Positions 8,106 through 18,785 of a stretch of DNA of 32,634 nt are shown piece by piece (within the stretch, counting starts at the first letter, position 1; each line of letters begins with the position of its first letter). A program made the translations under genes and the position numbers. The notes beneath the pieces are model-generated. The model saw only the letters and a program-made list of their open reading frames with translations. It was not told the origin of the DNA and ran no database searches. Source of the DNA: Micromonospora acroterricola (GTDB taxonomy: Bacteria; Actinomycetota; Actinomycetes; Mycobacteriales; Micromonosporaceae). The stretch spans positions 1 to 32,634 of the forward strand of contig NZ_QGKR01000145.1 in the NCBI RefSeq assembly GCF_003172955.1, in the 5' to 3' direction.

Positions 8106-9095
8106 ATGCGATCTCGCGTGATCATGGTGTTCGCCGTCGTGGCGGTCCTGCTCGGTGGCGTCCTGCTGGTCCCCGCCGCGTACGCCCGGCTCGCCGGCGA
8201 CGACAGCAGCGGAGGCGCCGGCGGCGGCGCCGGGAGCGTTGCCGCGCCCTCGCCCACCCCACCGCCACCACCCACGCTGGCCGCCGGCCCGGTGTCGGTG
8301 ACGTTCAAGGGCGACTTCTTCTCGTGGGCCCTGATGGACCGGCAGACCGGCAAGATCTCCGGCTCGTCCAACATGACCTCGACCAGCTCCACCGAGTCGA
8401 TGATCAAGGCGTGGATCGTCTCCGACTATCTGCGCCAACTGGGCGACAAGGAGCCGAGCGCGGCGTTGAAGAAGGCCGCGAGCCTCGCCATCCGGGACAG
8501 CAACGACGACGCGGCCAACCTGGTCTACAAGGCCGCCGGCGGGTCGTACGTCGTCCCGCCGGGCAGCCAGCCGGGGCCGGTCATCAAGCGGGCCATCAGC
8601 ATCTGCGGCCTGACCGACACCAAGCGTGGCAACGTGCCGAAGTACGAGGGCTTCTGGAGTTTCACCCGGATGTCCCCCCGGGACGCCGTCCGCCTCGGTG
8701 ACTGCATCGCCGACGGCAAGGCAGCCGGCCCGAAGTGGACCAAGTGGGTGCTCAGCGAGATGAGCAAGGTGCAGGGCACCACCGCGGCCAAGGACCAGAA
8801 GGCCAAGTCCGGCGGTGGCCGCTGGGGGATCATCAACGGCCTGCCGAAGTCGATCACCGCCCAGGGCCCGGTCAGCATCAAGAACGGCTGGACGCCGCTC
8901 TACTACGACGGCAACTGGCACGTCAACTGCCTCGCCGTCACCGACAGGTGGAGCCTCGCGGTGATGCTGCGTTACTCGATCAAGAACGGGCTGGACTACG
9001 GTGCGCAGGTCTGCGCCAGCGTGGCCACCCAGCTTGTCACCCCGCAGCCCGGCGCCGCGCTGAAGGTGCCGCAGCAGCCGGTCGGCAAGCTCTGA
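8106..9095 (+). CDS. Secreted serine hydrolase, class A beta-lactamase/DD-peptidase fold (copy 1)
   Basis: 329 residues. An N-terminal signal or anchor helix (residues 5-27), a Gly/Ser/Pro linker (32-60), then a beta-lactamase-like domain. Motifs: S98-M-I-K101 (SxxK nucleophile and base), S132-N-D134 at the SDN position, and K269-N-G271-W at the KTG position, plus SPRDAVRLGDCIADG, equivalent to the class A TxxDMA helix. I cannot find the omega-loop Glu (ExxLN) that deacylates beta-lactams, so a lactamase is unlikely; a DD-peptidase-like or binding role is possible. Several Cys residues may form disulfides. The stop overlaps the start of copy 2 (TGATG), implying a two-gene operon from a tandem duplication. 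Confidence 0.75.
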   Translation: MRSRVIMVFAVVAVLLGGVLLVPAAYARLAGDDSSGGAGGGAGSVAAPSPTPPPPPTLAAGPVSVTFKGDFFSWALMDRQTGKISGSSNMTSTSSTESMIKAWIVSDYLRQLGDKEPSAALKKAASLAIRDSNDDAANLVYKAAGGSYVVPPGSQPGPVIKRAISICGLTDTKRGNVPKYEGFWSFTRMSPRDAVRLGDCIADGKAAGPKWTKWVLSEMSKVQGTTAAKDQKAKSGGGRWGIINGLPKSITAQGPVSIKNGWTPLYYDGNWHVNCLAVTDRWSLAVMLRYSIKNGLDYGAQVCASVATQLVTPQPGAALKVPQQPVGKL

Positions 9096-10054
9096 TGGCC
9101 GGCAACCGTCGGGCGGACCGGCGCGGCGGCGGCGAGGCGTCCCCGCTGCGGCTGGTCGCGATCGCGGTCATCCTCATCGGGCTGGTCCTGGTGTCGCTGC
9201 GGCTGCTGCCCGGGTCGCCGTTCGAGTCGTCCGCGGCCGCCCGGTGGGGCGACGCGGGCACCACCACGAACGACCGGTCCACCGGCACGCCCACCGACCG
9301 CAGCGCCCGGGAGCCGGCCCCGGCGCCGAGCCCCAGCCCGTCGCTGGAGCCGCTGCCGTTCCAGGCCAAGGACCTCAAGCTCGACATCGAGGGCTGGTAC
9401 TCCTGGAGCGTGCTCGACCGCCGGACCGGAAAGATCATCGGTTCGAAGAACATGGACGAGACCAGCACCACCGCGTCGATGATCAAGTCGTGGATCGTCG
9501 CCGACTACCTCCGCCGCGCGGCCGACGCCGGCGACACCCCGAGCGACGCCAAGCTCGCCGACGCGACGCGGATCATCCGGGACAGCGACAACACCCGCGC
9601 CGAGCAGTTCTACACCTCGGTCGGCCGCGCCGCCTCGATCCGGCGGCTGCTCTCCATGTGCAAGCTGACCGACAGCAGCGTGGCCGCCGACGGCGGCTGG
9701 AGCCGGACGGCGCTCTCCCCCCGGGACACCGCCCGCCTGGGCAACTGCATCGCCGACGGCACCGCCGCCGGGCCGAAGTGGACCAAGTGGCTGCTCAACG
9801 AGATGCGGCTGGTGCGCGGCGCGGGCGACTTCGGCATCCGCAAGGCGTTCCCGGCCGCGGAGCAGAAGAAGATCGCCATCAAGAACGGGTGGATCGACCG
9901 CACCAGGGAGCAGCAGATGCACATCAACTGCCTGGCCGTCGGCGACACCTGGACGATGGGCGTGATGGTCAAGTACCCGATCGACATGGGCTACGACTAC
10001 GGCATGAAGAACTGCCAGAAGATCACCGAGGCGCTGCTCCGCCCCGGCGTCTGA
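9095..10054 (+). CDS. Membrane-anchored serine hydrolase, class A beta-lactamase/DD-peptidase fold (copy 2)
   Basis: 319 residues. Cytoplasmic basic N-terminus, one transmembrane helix (about 19-38), a Ser/Thr/Pro-rich extracellular linker (55-88), then the same domain as copy 1: S128-M-I-K131, a true S164-D-N166, SPRDTARLGNCIADGTAAGP, and K263-N-G-W266. The segment PKWTKW and the C-terminal YPIDMGYDYG region align with copy 1 (SIKNGLDYG there). As in copy 1 no omega-loop Glu is evident. The ATG overlaps the upstream stop by one base, giving tight coupling. Anchoring differs: copy 1 has a more cleavable-looking signal. Substrate unknown; cell-wall peptide is a guess from the fold. Confidence 0.75.
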   Translation: MAGNRRADRRGGGEASPLRLVAIAVILIGLVLVSLRLLPGSPFESSAAARWGDAGTTTNDRSTGTPTDRSAREPAPAPSPSPSLEPLPFQAKDLKLDIEGWYSWSVLDRRTGKIIGSKNMDETSTTASMIKSWIVADYLRRAADAGDTPSDAKLADATRIIRDSDNTRAEQFYTSVGRAASIRRLLSMCKLTDSSVAADGGWSRTALSPRDTARLGNCIADGTAAGPKWTKWLLNEMRLVRGAGDFGIRKAFPAAEQKKIAIKNGWIDRTREQQMHINCLAVGDTWTMGVMVKYPIDMGYDYGMKNCQKITEALLRPGV

Positions 10055-10214
10055 CCGCCGCTTCGCCCACTCGGGAGCGCCCGGTGGGTCGCCTGCCCGG
10101 CCGCTCGATCCGACGATCGATCGGGCTCCGTCCGGCCGCTCGGCCGCTCGATTGGCCGGCTCGGCCGGGTTGCCCGGTGGGGTCCCGGCCGGCCGCTTCC
10201 GCTGAGCCGGCGGG

Positions 10215-12378
<2,164 letters not shown>

Positions 12379-12394
<16 letters not shown>

Positions 12395-12420
12395 ACTTCG
12401 AAAATAATCCTTCACAACTG
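12379..12420 (-). promoter_or_regulatory. 13-bp-arm inverted-repeat operator over the MFS start
   Basis: Arms CAGTTGTGAAGGA (12379-12391) and TCCTTCACAACTG (12408-12420) are perfect inverted repeats with a 16-bp AT-rich spacer. The spacer carries the minus-strand TATTTT and the MFS ATG, and one arm encodes the first MFS codons. This is the layout expected for repression by the adjacent ArsR-type protein. Confidence 0.75.
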
Positions 12421-12433
12421 CCCGGCACAACCC

Positions 12434-13018
12434 CTACGGCAGCGGCACCACGTGGTACTGCACAGACACGGCCCGCGCACCCGCCGGCGGGTCGGCCTGG
12501 CGCCGACGCTGGCGGTACGGCTCCAGCAGCGCCGAGACCGCCTCGTTCACCCCGGCCATCTCCTCCGCCGTGAGCAGGAGCAGCGTGTCGCTGAACAGCG
12601 CCACCTCGTACCACTCGGCCGGCTCACTCCCGGCGCGCCGCAACCAGTCCCGGGTCCGCTCCATGTCCCGAACCGCGTGGGCCTCCACCAACGCCTGCTC
12701 GGCCGCACGCGCCTCGGGCCCGGCATCGCGGCCCGCGTCGACCATCCAGTTGCTGCTGAAGGTGCGCCACACACGTTCGCGCGCATCACCCCGACTCGGC
12801 GCCTGCTCGATCAGGCCGAACTTCGCCAGCGCCCGCAGGTGGTAGCTGGCCGCACTCGGCGACAGCCCGGCGACCTCCGCGCACTCGGTGGCGGTCCCCC
12901 CGCCCTCGCGGCTGTTCAGATATTCCATGATCGCGATCCGGGCCGGATGCGCCAGCGCCCGCATCACCTGCGGGTCACTGATCGTCAGCCGACGCGGCTC
13001 GGGGCGGGCCTCGGTCAT
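12434..13018 (-). CDS. ArsR-type winged-helix transcriptional regulator
   Basis: 194 residues. N-terminal winged helix: ISDPQVMRALAHPARIAIMEYL, then TATECAEVAGLSPSAASYHL as helix-turn-helix with the recognition helix, then LRALAKFGLIEQAPS and the wing. No ArsR metal-binding Cys motif is seen in the recognition helix. The C-terminal half (about 100 residues, AEQALVEAHAVRDMERTRDW and the TAEEMAGVNEAVSALL segment) is helical and probably binds a ligand or dimerises. It lies just upstream of and co-directional with the MFS gene; the palindrome between them suggests it represses the exporter. Start at MTEARPEPRRLTISD, as in other members with a short leader. Confidence 0.88.
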   Translation of the reverse strand: MTEARPEPRRLTISDPQVMRALAHPARIAIMEYLNSREGGGTATECAEVAGLSPSAASYHLRALAKFGLIEQAPSRGDARERVWRTFSSNWMVDAGRDAGPEARAAEQALVEAHAVRDMERTRDWLRRAGSEPAEWYEVALFSDTLLLLTAEEMAGVNEAVSALLEPYRQRRRQADPPAGARAVSVQYHVVPLP

Positions 13019-13288
13019 GCAGCCATGATCCCGGCCACCCGCCCGACCCGCCATCACCCCCCACGTTGGGCGCCCCGCCGTTTCGTCAGCATCTACCAGC
13101 CTCGCCGGCCAGCCCGGACGCCGGACACCCCGATGCGGCGGCGGGAGATGGGCGACCCGGCCATGGCTCGCCGCGTGGCGTCGCCCCACGGTCCCCACGG
13201 TCCGCCTCGCCGCCTGAGCGGGGGCGCGATCTGCGCCAGCCTGGACAGGCGGCAGAGGCGCACCGCCCCTCGGAACGCGGCGAGATTG

Positions 13289-13304
13289 TCGTACGTGTGT
13301 TCTA
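13289..13304 (+). promoter_or_regulatory. Possible LexA (SOS) box upstream of the DUF222/HNH gene
   Basis: TCGTACGTGTGTTCTA matches the actinobacterial LexA consensus TCGAAC-N4-GTTCGA at 10 of 12 informative positions, with one mismatch per half. It lies 11 bases upstream of the ATG. Several mycobacterial 13E12 genes of the same family carry SOS boxes, which supports the call. Confidence 0.55.
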
Positions 13305-13314
13305 TCGTCAGTTC

Positions 13315-14564
13315 ATGTTGGGGGCGTTGGCGCAGGTGGACGGTGCCGTTGACGACTGCGCCGAAGCCGCTCTGTGGGCGCTCTCAGACGACGAGCTGCT
13401 GGCGTCGCTCGACGCGACGCACGCCGTCGCGCAGCGGTTGACCACCGTTCAGCTCGGGCTGGTGCGCGAGCTGGACTCCCGCGGTCTGGCGGTCGCCCGG
13501 GGCGCCTCGTCCACGGCGGTCTGGCTGCGGGAGCGACTTCGACTCTCCGGTCGATCGGCCCGCCATCTGGTCCAGCTCGCCGCCACCGTCGCCAGCGCAC
13601 CGCCGACGGTCCGCGAGGCCATGCTCGCCGGCGCCATCACCGTCGACCAGGGCCGGGTGCTGGCGGAGGCGGTCGCGGCCCTTCCGGCCGAAGCGGGGCC
13701 GGAGGTGGCTGACAAGGCCACCCAACTGCTCGTCGAGTGGGCCGACCGGTTCGACCCGGCGACCCTGAGCCGTCTCGGGGAGCGCGTCCTCACGCACGTC
13801 GCACCGGATCTGGCCGACCAGGCCGAGCTGGTGGCTCTCGAACGGGCCGCCCAGCGTGCCGAGGCCCGCAGGCACGTCACCCTCTCCGACCAGCAGGATG
13901 GGCAGGTACGCCTCAGCGGCAGCCTCGACACCGAGACCGCGAGCCTGCTGCGTGAGGCGATCGACCCGCTGTGCGCCCCGGCAGGTGCGCACGACGACCG
14001 CAGTCCCGGTCAACGCCGAGCCGATGCGCTCGGCGAGATCTGCCGGCTGGCGCTGCGCACCGGGCACCTGCCGGACAGCGGCGGGGACCGACCGCAACTG
14101 GTGTGACCGTGTCGCTGGACGCGCTGGTCAACGGCGTACGTGCCGGTGCCCTGGAGAGCGGCGCGCGCCTCACGCCGGGCGCGGTCCGCCGCCTCGCCTG
14201 CGACGCCGCCGTGTTGCCGGCCGTGCTGGGCGGCAACAGTCAGGTCCTGGACGTCGGGCGGCAACGCCGGCTCTTCACCGGGCCGCTGCGCCGCGCGCTG
14301 GTCCTCCGCGACGGCGGCTGCGCCTTCCCCGGCTGCGACCGACCGTCCCGGTGGTGCGACGGTCACCACGTCCGGCACTGGGCCGACGGCGGCGCGACGG
14401 CGCTGGGCAACGCGGTCCTGCTCTGCGGCCACCACCACCGGCTGATCCACCACGGCGACTGGACGGTCCGGATCGGGCCGGACGGCCAGCCCGACTTCCT
14501 CCCACCCCGCTGGCTCGACCCGCTCCGCATCCCACGCCGCAACCTCTACCACCGACGCTGCTGA
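13315..14564 (+). pseudogene. DUF222/HNH endonuclease (13E12-like), split by a frameshift
   Basis: The first part (264 codons) is the helical DUF222 domain, with the typical LSDDELLASLDATHAVAQRL start, AGAITVDQGRVLAEAVAALP and the RADALGEICRLAL segment. It stops at LPDSGGDRPQLV. The second part resumes at 14103 one frame back with VTVSLDALVNGVRAGALESG and holds the HNH nuclease: CAFPGCDRPSRWCDGHHVRH, then GNAVLLCGHHHRLIHHGDW. Family members read through this point (PQLVVTV), so one base is missing in GTG(G)TGACC. It may be true decay, a sequencing slip, or a coupled split gene, because GTGTGA places a GTG on the stop. The family is common in actinobacteria and some members are DNA-damage induced. 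Confidence 0.85.
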
Positions 14565-14940
14565 CGCCGAGGGGCACCGACCTCCGCCGCGCTTCTCCGG
14601 GCCCACCGAGCAGCCCGCACGCGCGCGCCACACCACGCCGAGATGACGGCAGCGTGCGTCACGCTAGGGGCCGGCGGTCGGCTCGGACGACGAGACCGCC
14701 GGAAAGGCACAGCTCGCCGTGCTTCTCGGTCCGGTCCGGGCACCTCGCCCGCGCCACGCCGTCTCGTTCGGGTGATCGTGTCGGTAATTCGCTGGAAGGG
14801 TGCGGGCAGGGGGCGTAGGGTTGCAGGCCGCTTGACGGCCGAGGTGAGCTGCACCGGAACGGACGTCCCCGCGCCGGGCGGCCGGCCATCCGGCCCCGGA
14901 CACGCGAGCGAGCAGCAGATGTGAACGATGGGACGTCAGC
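14565..14940. other. Intergenic region before the HelD gene
   Basis: 376 bases without a convincing gene. The first part still has GC-rich open frames but no domain. The plus-strand promoter of the helicase gene should lie here; a TTGACG occurs at 14833-14838 but no good -10 follows at normal spacing. I looked for a rifamycin-associated inverted repeat, known upstream of some helR genes, and did not see one. No RNA gene seen. Confidence 0.4.
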
Positions 14941-17136
14941 ATGCCCGCACTCGACCTCGACACCCACCTCGACACGGATCTGGCCGCCGAGCGCGCACAC
15001 CTGGCGGCCTCGCGGGCGGCGCTCAAGCGGATGCGGGAGCGGGCCGAGGCTCTCTTCTCCACCGGGGACCAGGTGGCCGGTGACGCCTACGCCGCGGAGA
15101 CGCTCGGCCGCACCCTGGCCCGCCGCGTCGCGGAACTGGCCGACGACCCGACCACGCCGCTGTTCTTCGGCCGCCTCGACTTCACCGGAACCCCGGACAG
15201 CACCACCACCGACAGCACCGCCCGCACGACCGCGGACGGCACCACCACCGATCGCGGCCCCGGCCCAATCCCGGCCCCTACAACGAGCCCAGCGCCGAGC
15301 CCGAGCGCAGCCAGCCCCGGCGGTGGCGGTGGCGACCATGACGGTCGGCGGTACCACGTGGGGCGTCGGCACGTCACCGACGAGATGGGCGAGCCGCTGG
15401 TGCTGGACTGGCGGGCGCCGGTCTCCCGGTCGTTCTACCGGGCGAGCGCGCGGGATCCGCAGGGCGTGGCGGTCCGGCGCCGGTTCGGGTTCAGCAACGG
15501 GGTGCTGACCAGCTTCGAGGACGAGCGGCTGGACCGGGGCGAGGAGCTGGGCACGACCAGCCGGATCCTCACCGCCGAGATTGAGCGGCCGCGCGTCGGG
15601 CCGATGCGGGACATCGTCGCCACCATCCAGCCCGAGCAGGACGAGTTGGTCCGGGCCGACCTGGCCGACTCGATCTGCGTGCAGGGCGCGCCGGGCACCG
15701 GGAAGACCGCCGTCGGCCTGCACCGGGCCGCGTACCTGCTCTACCTGCACCGGGAGCGGTTGCGGCGGGCCGGTGTGCTGATCGTCGGGCCGAACCGGGC
15801 GTTCCTGTCGTACATCGCGGCGGTGCTGCCGGCGCTCGGCGAGGTCGAGGTCGAGCAGGCGACGGTGGAGGAGCTGATCTCGCGGGTGCCGGTCCGGGCG
15901 GTGGAGCCGGCCGCGGTCGCCACACTGAAGCACGACGTGCGGATGGCTCGCGTGCTGCACCGCGCGGTGCAGGCGCAGATCGGTACGCCGACCGACTCGA
16001 TCACGGTGTCGGACGGCTCGTTCCGGTGGCGGATCGGGTTGGAGCCGCTGCACCGGATCGTCGAGGAGACCCGCCGGGAGGGGCTGCCGTACGGCACCGG
16101 TCGGGAGCGGGTCCGGGCGCGGGTGGTGAGCCTGTTGCAGCGGCAGGCCGAGGCGCGGCGGGCGGAGTCGCCCAGCGACGCCTGGCTGCGTCGGATGGGT
16201 CGGTGCCGGCAGGTGGCCGACTTCCTGGACGCGGTCTGGCCGGCGCTCACCCCCGAGGGGTTGGTGTACGACCTGTTGGCCGACCCGGCCCGGCTGGCCG
16301 CCGCCGCGGACGGCCTGCTCACCGACACCGAACAGGCGCTGCTGACCTGGGCGAAGCCGGCCCGTACGCCGAAGGCGACCCGCTGGACGGCGGCCGACGC
16401 GGTGCTGATCGACGAGGCGACGGGGCTGCTGGAACGACCCACCGGTTTCGGTCACGTGGTGGTGGACGAGGCGCAGGACCTCTCCCCGATGCAGTGCCGG
16501 GCCATCGCGCGGCGCAGCGAGCACGGTTCCGTCACGCTCCTCGGTGACCTCGCACAGGGCACCGCGCCGTGGGCGGCGACCGACTGGAAGGAGTCCCTGG
16601 CGCACCTGGGCAAGCCGAACGCGGTGGTGGTGCCGCTGACGATCGGCTTCCGGGTGCCCGCCGCGGTGGTCGCGTTCGCCAACCGGCTGCTGCCGGCGCT
16701 CGCGGTGGACGTACCCCCGGCCGAGTCACTGCGCCGCGACGGCGGCCTGGACGTGCGTACCGTCGCCGATCTGACCGCCGCGACGGTGGCCGAGGTGCGC
16801 GCGGCGCTCGCGCACGACGGCTCGGTCGGTGTGATCGCCGCGGACGACGCGGTCGACGGGCTGCGCGCGGCGCTGGCCGCGGCCGGCGTGCCGACCGCGA
16901 GTGCCGACGACGTGGCCGACGCGGAGCGGGTCACCGTGGTGCCGGCGACGCTGGTCAAGGGTCTGGAGTACGACCATGTGGTGGTGGTCGAGCCGGCCGC
17001 GATCGTCGCGGCCGAGCCGCGCGGGCTGCACCGGCTGTACGTGGTGCTCACCCGCGCGGTGTCCCGGCTCGCGGTGTTGCACCGCGAGCCGTTGCCCGGG
17101 CCGCTTGTGACGTGGTCAGCGACCGGAGAGGGCTGA
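14941..17136 (+). CDS. HelD-like superfamily I helicase (RNA polymerase recycling factor)
   Basis: 731 residues. The N-terminal coiled-coil arm (residues 12-68) is the part that enters the RNA polymerase secondary channel in HelD proteins (family knowledge). A Thr/Pro/Gly-rich low-complexity stretch of about 50 residues (82-131) follows, then the conserved GRRHVTDEMGEPLVLDWRAP block, Walker A GAPGTGKTA (239-247), Walker B VVVDEAQDLSP (to 506), LLGDLAQGT, and the C-terminal LVKGLEYDHVVVVEP and YVVLTRAVSRL motifs of the second RecA domain. HelD releases stalled RNA polymerase; the actinobacterial HelR form also confers rifamycin tolerance, but I cannot tell which subtype this is. The 3' end overlaps the convergent gene by 21 bases. 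Confidence 0.88.
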   Translation: MPALDLDTHLDTDLAAERAHLAASRAALKRMRERAEALFSTGDQVAGDAYAAETLGRTLARRVAELADDPTTPLFFGRLDFTGTPDSTTTDSTARTTADGTTTDRGPGPIPAPTTSPAPSPSAASPGGGGGDHDGRRYHVGRRHVTDEMGEPLVLDWRAPVSRSFYRASARDPQGVAVRRRFGFSNGVLTSFEDERLDRGEELGTTSRILTAEIERPRVGPMRDIVATIQPEQDELVRADLADSICVQGAPGTGKTAVGLHRAAYLLYLHRERLRRAGVLIVGPNRAFLSYIAAVLPALGEVEVEQATVEELISRVPVRAVEPAAVATLKHDVRMARVLHRAVQAQIGTPTDSITVSDGSFRWRIGLEPLHRIVEETRREGLPYGTGRERVRARVVSLLQRQAEARRAESPSDAWLRRMGRCRQVADFLDAVWPALTPEGLVYDLLADPARLAAAADGLLTDTEQALLTWAKPARTPKATRWTAADAVLIDEATGLLERPTGFGHVVVDEAQDLSPMQCRAIARRSEHGSVTLLGDLAQGTAPWAATDWKESLAHLGKPNAVVVPLTIGFRVPAAVVAFANRLLPALAVDVPPAESLRRDGGLDVRTVADLTAATVAEVRAALAHDGSVGVIAADDAVDGLRAALAAAGVPTASADDVADAERVTVVPATLVKGLEYDHVVVVEPAAIVAAEPRGLHRLYVVLTRAVSRLAVLHREPLPGPLVTWSATGEG

Positions 17137-17721
17137 CGCGATCTCGCGTAGCGGCTTGCCGGGTTCGGCGATCGGCACGGTGAAGGCCAACCACGAGCCG
17201 TCGGTGAACTCGACCCGGAGCCGCTTCGGGTTGAGCCGGTGCCAGCCCACGCGGGCGTCGGCCACGGCGGTCCGGGGCGCCGACCACACCACACGGGTGC
17301 CGGCCACCGCCCGTTCGTCGTCGACCCGGCTCGACCAGAGCTTCACCGGCCCGGACGCGCACACCACCAACCGCCGGTCGGTGACGGCGAGGACGGTGTC
17401 GTCGAGGGTGGTCGCGGGAGGCGTCGGTCGCCGGGAGTGCTGCAGGGTGGAGGCGAGGGAGCCGGGGGCGCCCCGGCCGGCCACCCCGTGGGTGAGGCGG
17501 TCGACGATCCGATCCCCCGCCGGAAAGGTGAGCAACGGCGAGAGCAGGTTGAGCAGCGCGCCGGAGACGCCGCCGCCCGCCCCGGGGGGCTCCGGACGCT
17601 CCGCGTCGGGCGGGTCGGGAGGCAGGACACCCTGGGCGATCTCGGTCTTCGCGACGGCGAGCACCCGTTCCCCCGGCTCGACGAGCTGAGTCAGCCGTTC
17701 CTGGTAGCTGATGTCGACCAT
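17116..17721 (-). CDS. Hypothetical protein
   Basis: 201 residues, not recognised. N-terminus MVDISYQERLTQLVEPGERVLAVAKTE, a proline-rich loop (PPDPPDAERPEPPGAGGG), then a probable beta-barrel segment reading TTLDDTVLAVTDRRLVVCAS and RVVWSAPRTAVADARVG, ending FTDGSWLAFTVPIAEPGKPL. The 'LAVTDRRLVV' pattern followed by alternating strands recalls PH-like/bacterial-PH domain proteins in which a small ligand or lipid is bound, but this is only resemblance. No signal peptide or membrane helix. It converges on and overlaps the HelD gene. Start at the ATG, whose next codons give the conserved-looking N-terminus. Confidence 0.65.
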   Translation of the reverse strand: MVDISYQERLTQLVEPGERVLAVAKTEIAQGVLPPDPPDAERPEPPGAGGGVSGALLNLLSPLLTFPAGDRIVDRLTHGVAGRGAPGSLASTLQHSRRPTPPATTLDDTVLAVTDRRLVVCASGPVKLWSSRVDDERAVAGTRVVWSAPRTAVADARVGWHRLNPKRLRVEFTDGSWLAFTVPIAEPGKPLREIASALSGR

Positions 17722-17814
17722 CGGCTCAGTATCGGTCCGGTCGGTCGCCGGCCGGCCGTTCGCTGCCGGACGTCTCGATGTCCCGGGGGCGGGCGCCGAG
17801 GTCAGGCACCATTG

Positions 17815-17831
17815 ACTTTGTGGCGTAAAGT
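17815..17831 (+). promoter_or_regulatory. Candidate operator and leaderless promoter of the ABC operon
   Basis: ACTTT-N7-AAAGT inverted repeat (17815-17819 and 17827-17831). The right arm lies within a TAAAGT -10-like hexamer that ends 7 bases before the GTG start at 17839, as in leaderless actinobacterial promoters. The winged-helix regulator encoded in the same operon is the obvious candidate to bind it. Confidence 0.45.
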
Positions 17832-17838
17832 AGTTTGC

Positions 17839-18477
17839 GTGGACCCCGACGACGACCTGCCACCGCCCGACGCCGCGGCGGCGCTCCAGCTGATCCGAGA
17901 CCAGCGGGGGGCGACCGCACGCCAGCTCCAACCGGACGCCCGACTTCTCTACTGGCCCTGGGGTGTCGCCTGGCTGGTCGGCTTCGGGCTGTTCTTCCTC
18001 CGGTTCTCCCCCGACGGTCGGGGGCTGCTCCGGCTGCCCGACTGGCTGCCACTGACCGCCCTCTTCGTCCTGCTCGTGGCCGCCGCGGCGATCCAGGCGG
18101 TGACGGGCAAGCGGGCGTACGGCCAGGTGACCGGCGACTCGTCCCGACGCGGGCGCTGGTACGGCTGCGCCTGGGTCCTCGGCTCGCTGAGCGTGTTCGC
18201 GGTGCTCGGCCGGGTCGTCGACCACCTGCCATATGACCAGGCGGCGCTGCTCTGGTCGGCGACCGCCGTCGGGCTGACCGGCGCGCTGCAGATGGCCGGT
18301 GGGGCCATCTGGCTGGACCGGGACCTGTTCCGGCTGGGCGTCTGGATCAGCGTGACCAACGTGATCGGCACGTTCGCCGGGCCGGGCTGGCACGCGCTGG
18401 TGCTGGCGGTGGCCGGCAGTGGCGGGATCCTGGCCGCCGGCGCGATCAGCTGGCGTCGACAGCGGCACCCGCAGTGA
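17839..18477 (+). CDS. Integral membrane protein, first gene of an ABC transporter operon
   Basis: 212 residues, starting VDPDDDLPPPDAAAALQLIR. The N-terminal soluble segment of about 40 residues is followed by about six hydrophobic helices in pairs (LYWPWGVAWLVGFGLFFLRF, LTALFVLLVAAAAIQAV, YGCAWVLGSLSVFAVLG, the AALLWSATAVGLTGAL region, FRLGVWISVTNVIGTFAG, LVLAVAGSGGILAAGAI). No transport or enzyme motif is recognised. The stop overlaps the start of the regulator (GTGA), so it is expressed with the regulator and ABC genes. It may be an accessory membrane part of that system. Confidence 0.75.
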   Translation: MDPDDDLPPPDAAAALQLIRDQRGATARQLQPDARLLYWPWGVAWLVGFGLFFLRFSPDGRGLLRLPDWLPLTALFVLLVAAAAIQAVTGKRAYGQVTGDSSRRGRWYGCAWVLGSLSVFAVLGRVVDHLPYDQAALLWSATAVGLTGALQMAGGAIWLDRDLFRLGVWISVTNVIGTFAGPGWHALVLAVAGSGGILAAGAISWRRQRHPQ

Positions 18478-18785
18478 CCGAGCTGGATCCGGTCATCCAC
18501 GCGCAGGCCCGCCTGCGGGTCGTGGCGAGCCTCTCCGCACTCGGCGACAGCGACCGCATCACCTTCCCCCGCCTGCAGGAGCTGCTCGCGATGACCGCCG
18601 GCAACCTCTCGGTGCACCTGCGCAAGCTCGAGGACGCCGGCTACGTCGAAATCAGCAAGACCCACCGTGGCCGCACCCCGACCACCCTGATCCGGCTCAG
18701 CAGGCGGGGCCGGCTCGCGTTCGAGGAGTACACGGAAGCGATCCGCGCCCTGCTCGATCCCACCTCGTCGAAGGAGCAGTCATGA
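18474..18785 (+). CDS. Winged-helix transcriptional regulator (HTH_27/MarR-like)
   Basis: 103 residues, almost entirely one winged-helix domain: IHAQARLRVVASLSALGDSD, FPRLQELLAMTAGNLSVHLRKL as the helix-turn-helix, then EDAGYVEISKTHRGRTPTTL as the wing. This short form is common next to ABC-2 exporter genes in actinobacteria, where it acts as a local repressor (family knowledge). GTG start in a GTGA overlap with the membrane gene, and ATGA overlap with the ATPase gene, so the operon is tightly coupled. It probably binds ACTTT-N7-AAAGT at the operon promoter. Confidence 0.88.
   Translation: MTELDPVIHAQARLRVVASLSALGDSDRITFPRLQELLAMTAGNLSVHLRKLEDAGYVEISKTHRGRTPTTLIRLSRRGRLAFEEYTEAIRALLDPTSSKEQS

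Noticed and set aside
8106..10054. Beta-lactamase resistance genes
   Set aside because: The fold and SxxK/SDN motifs fit, but no omega-loop Glu is seen and KTG is replaced by KNG, so resistance is not supported.
14640..14940. Rifamycin-associated element upstream of the HelD gene
   Set aside because: I looked for the inverted repeat known before helR genes and found no convincing copy.
14659..16605. 648-codon minus-strand open frame over the HelD gene
   Set aside because: HelD motifs on the plus strand are complete and the antisense frame shows only shadow composition.
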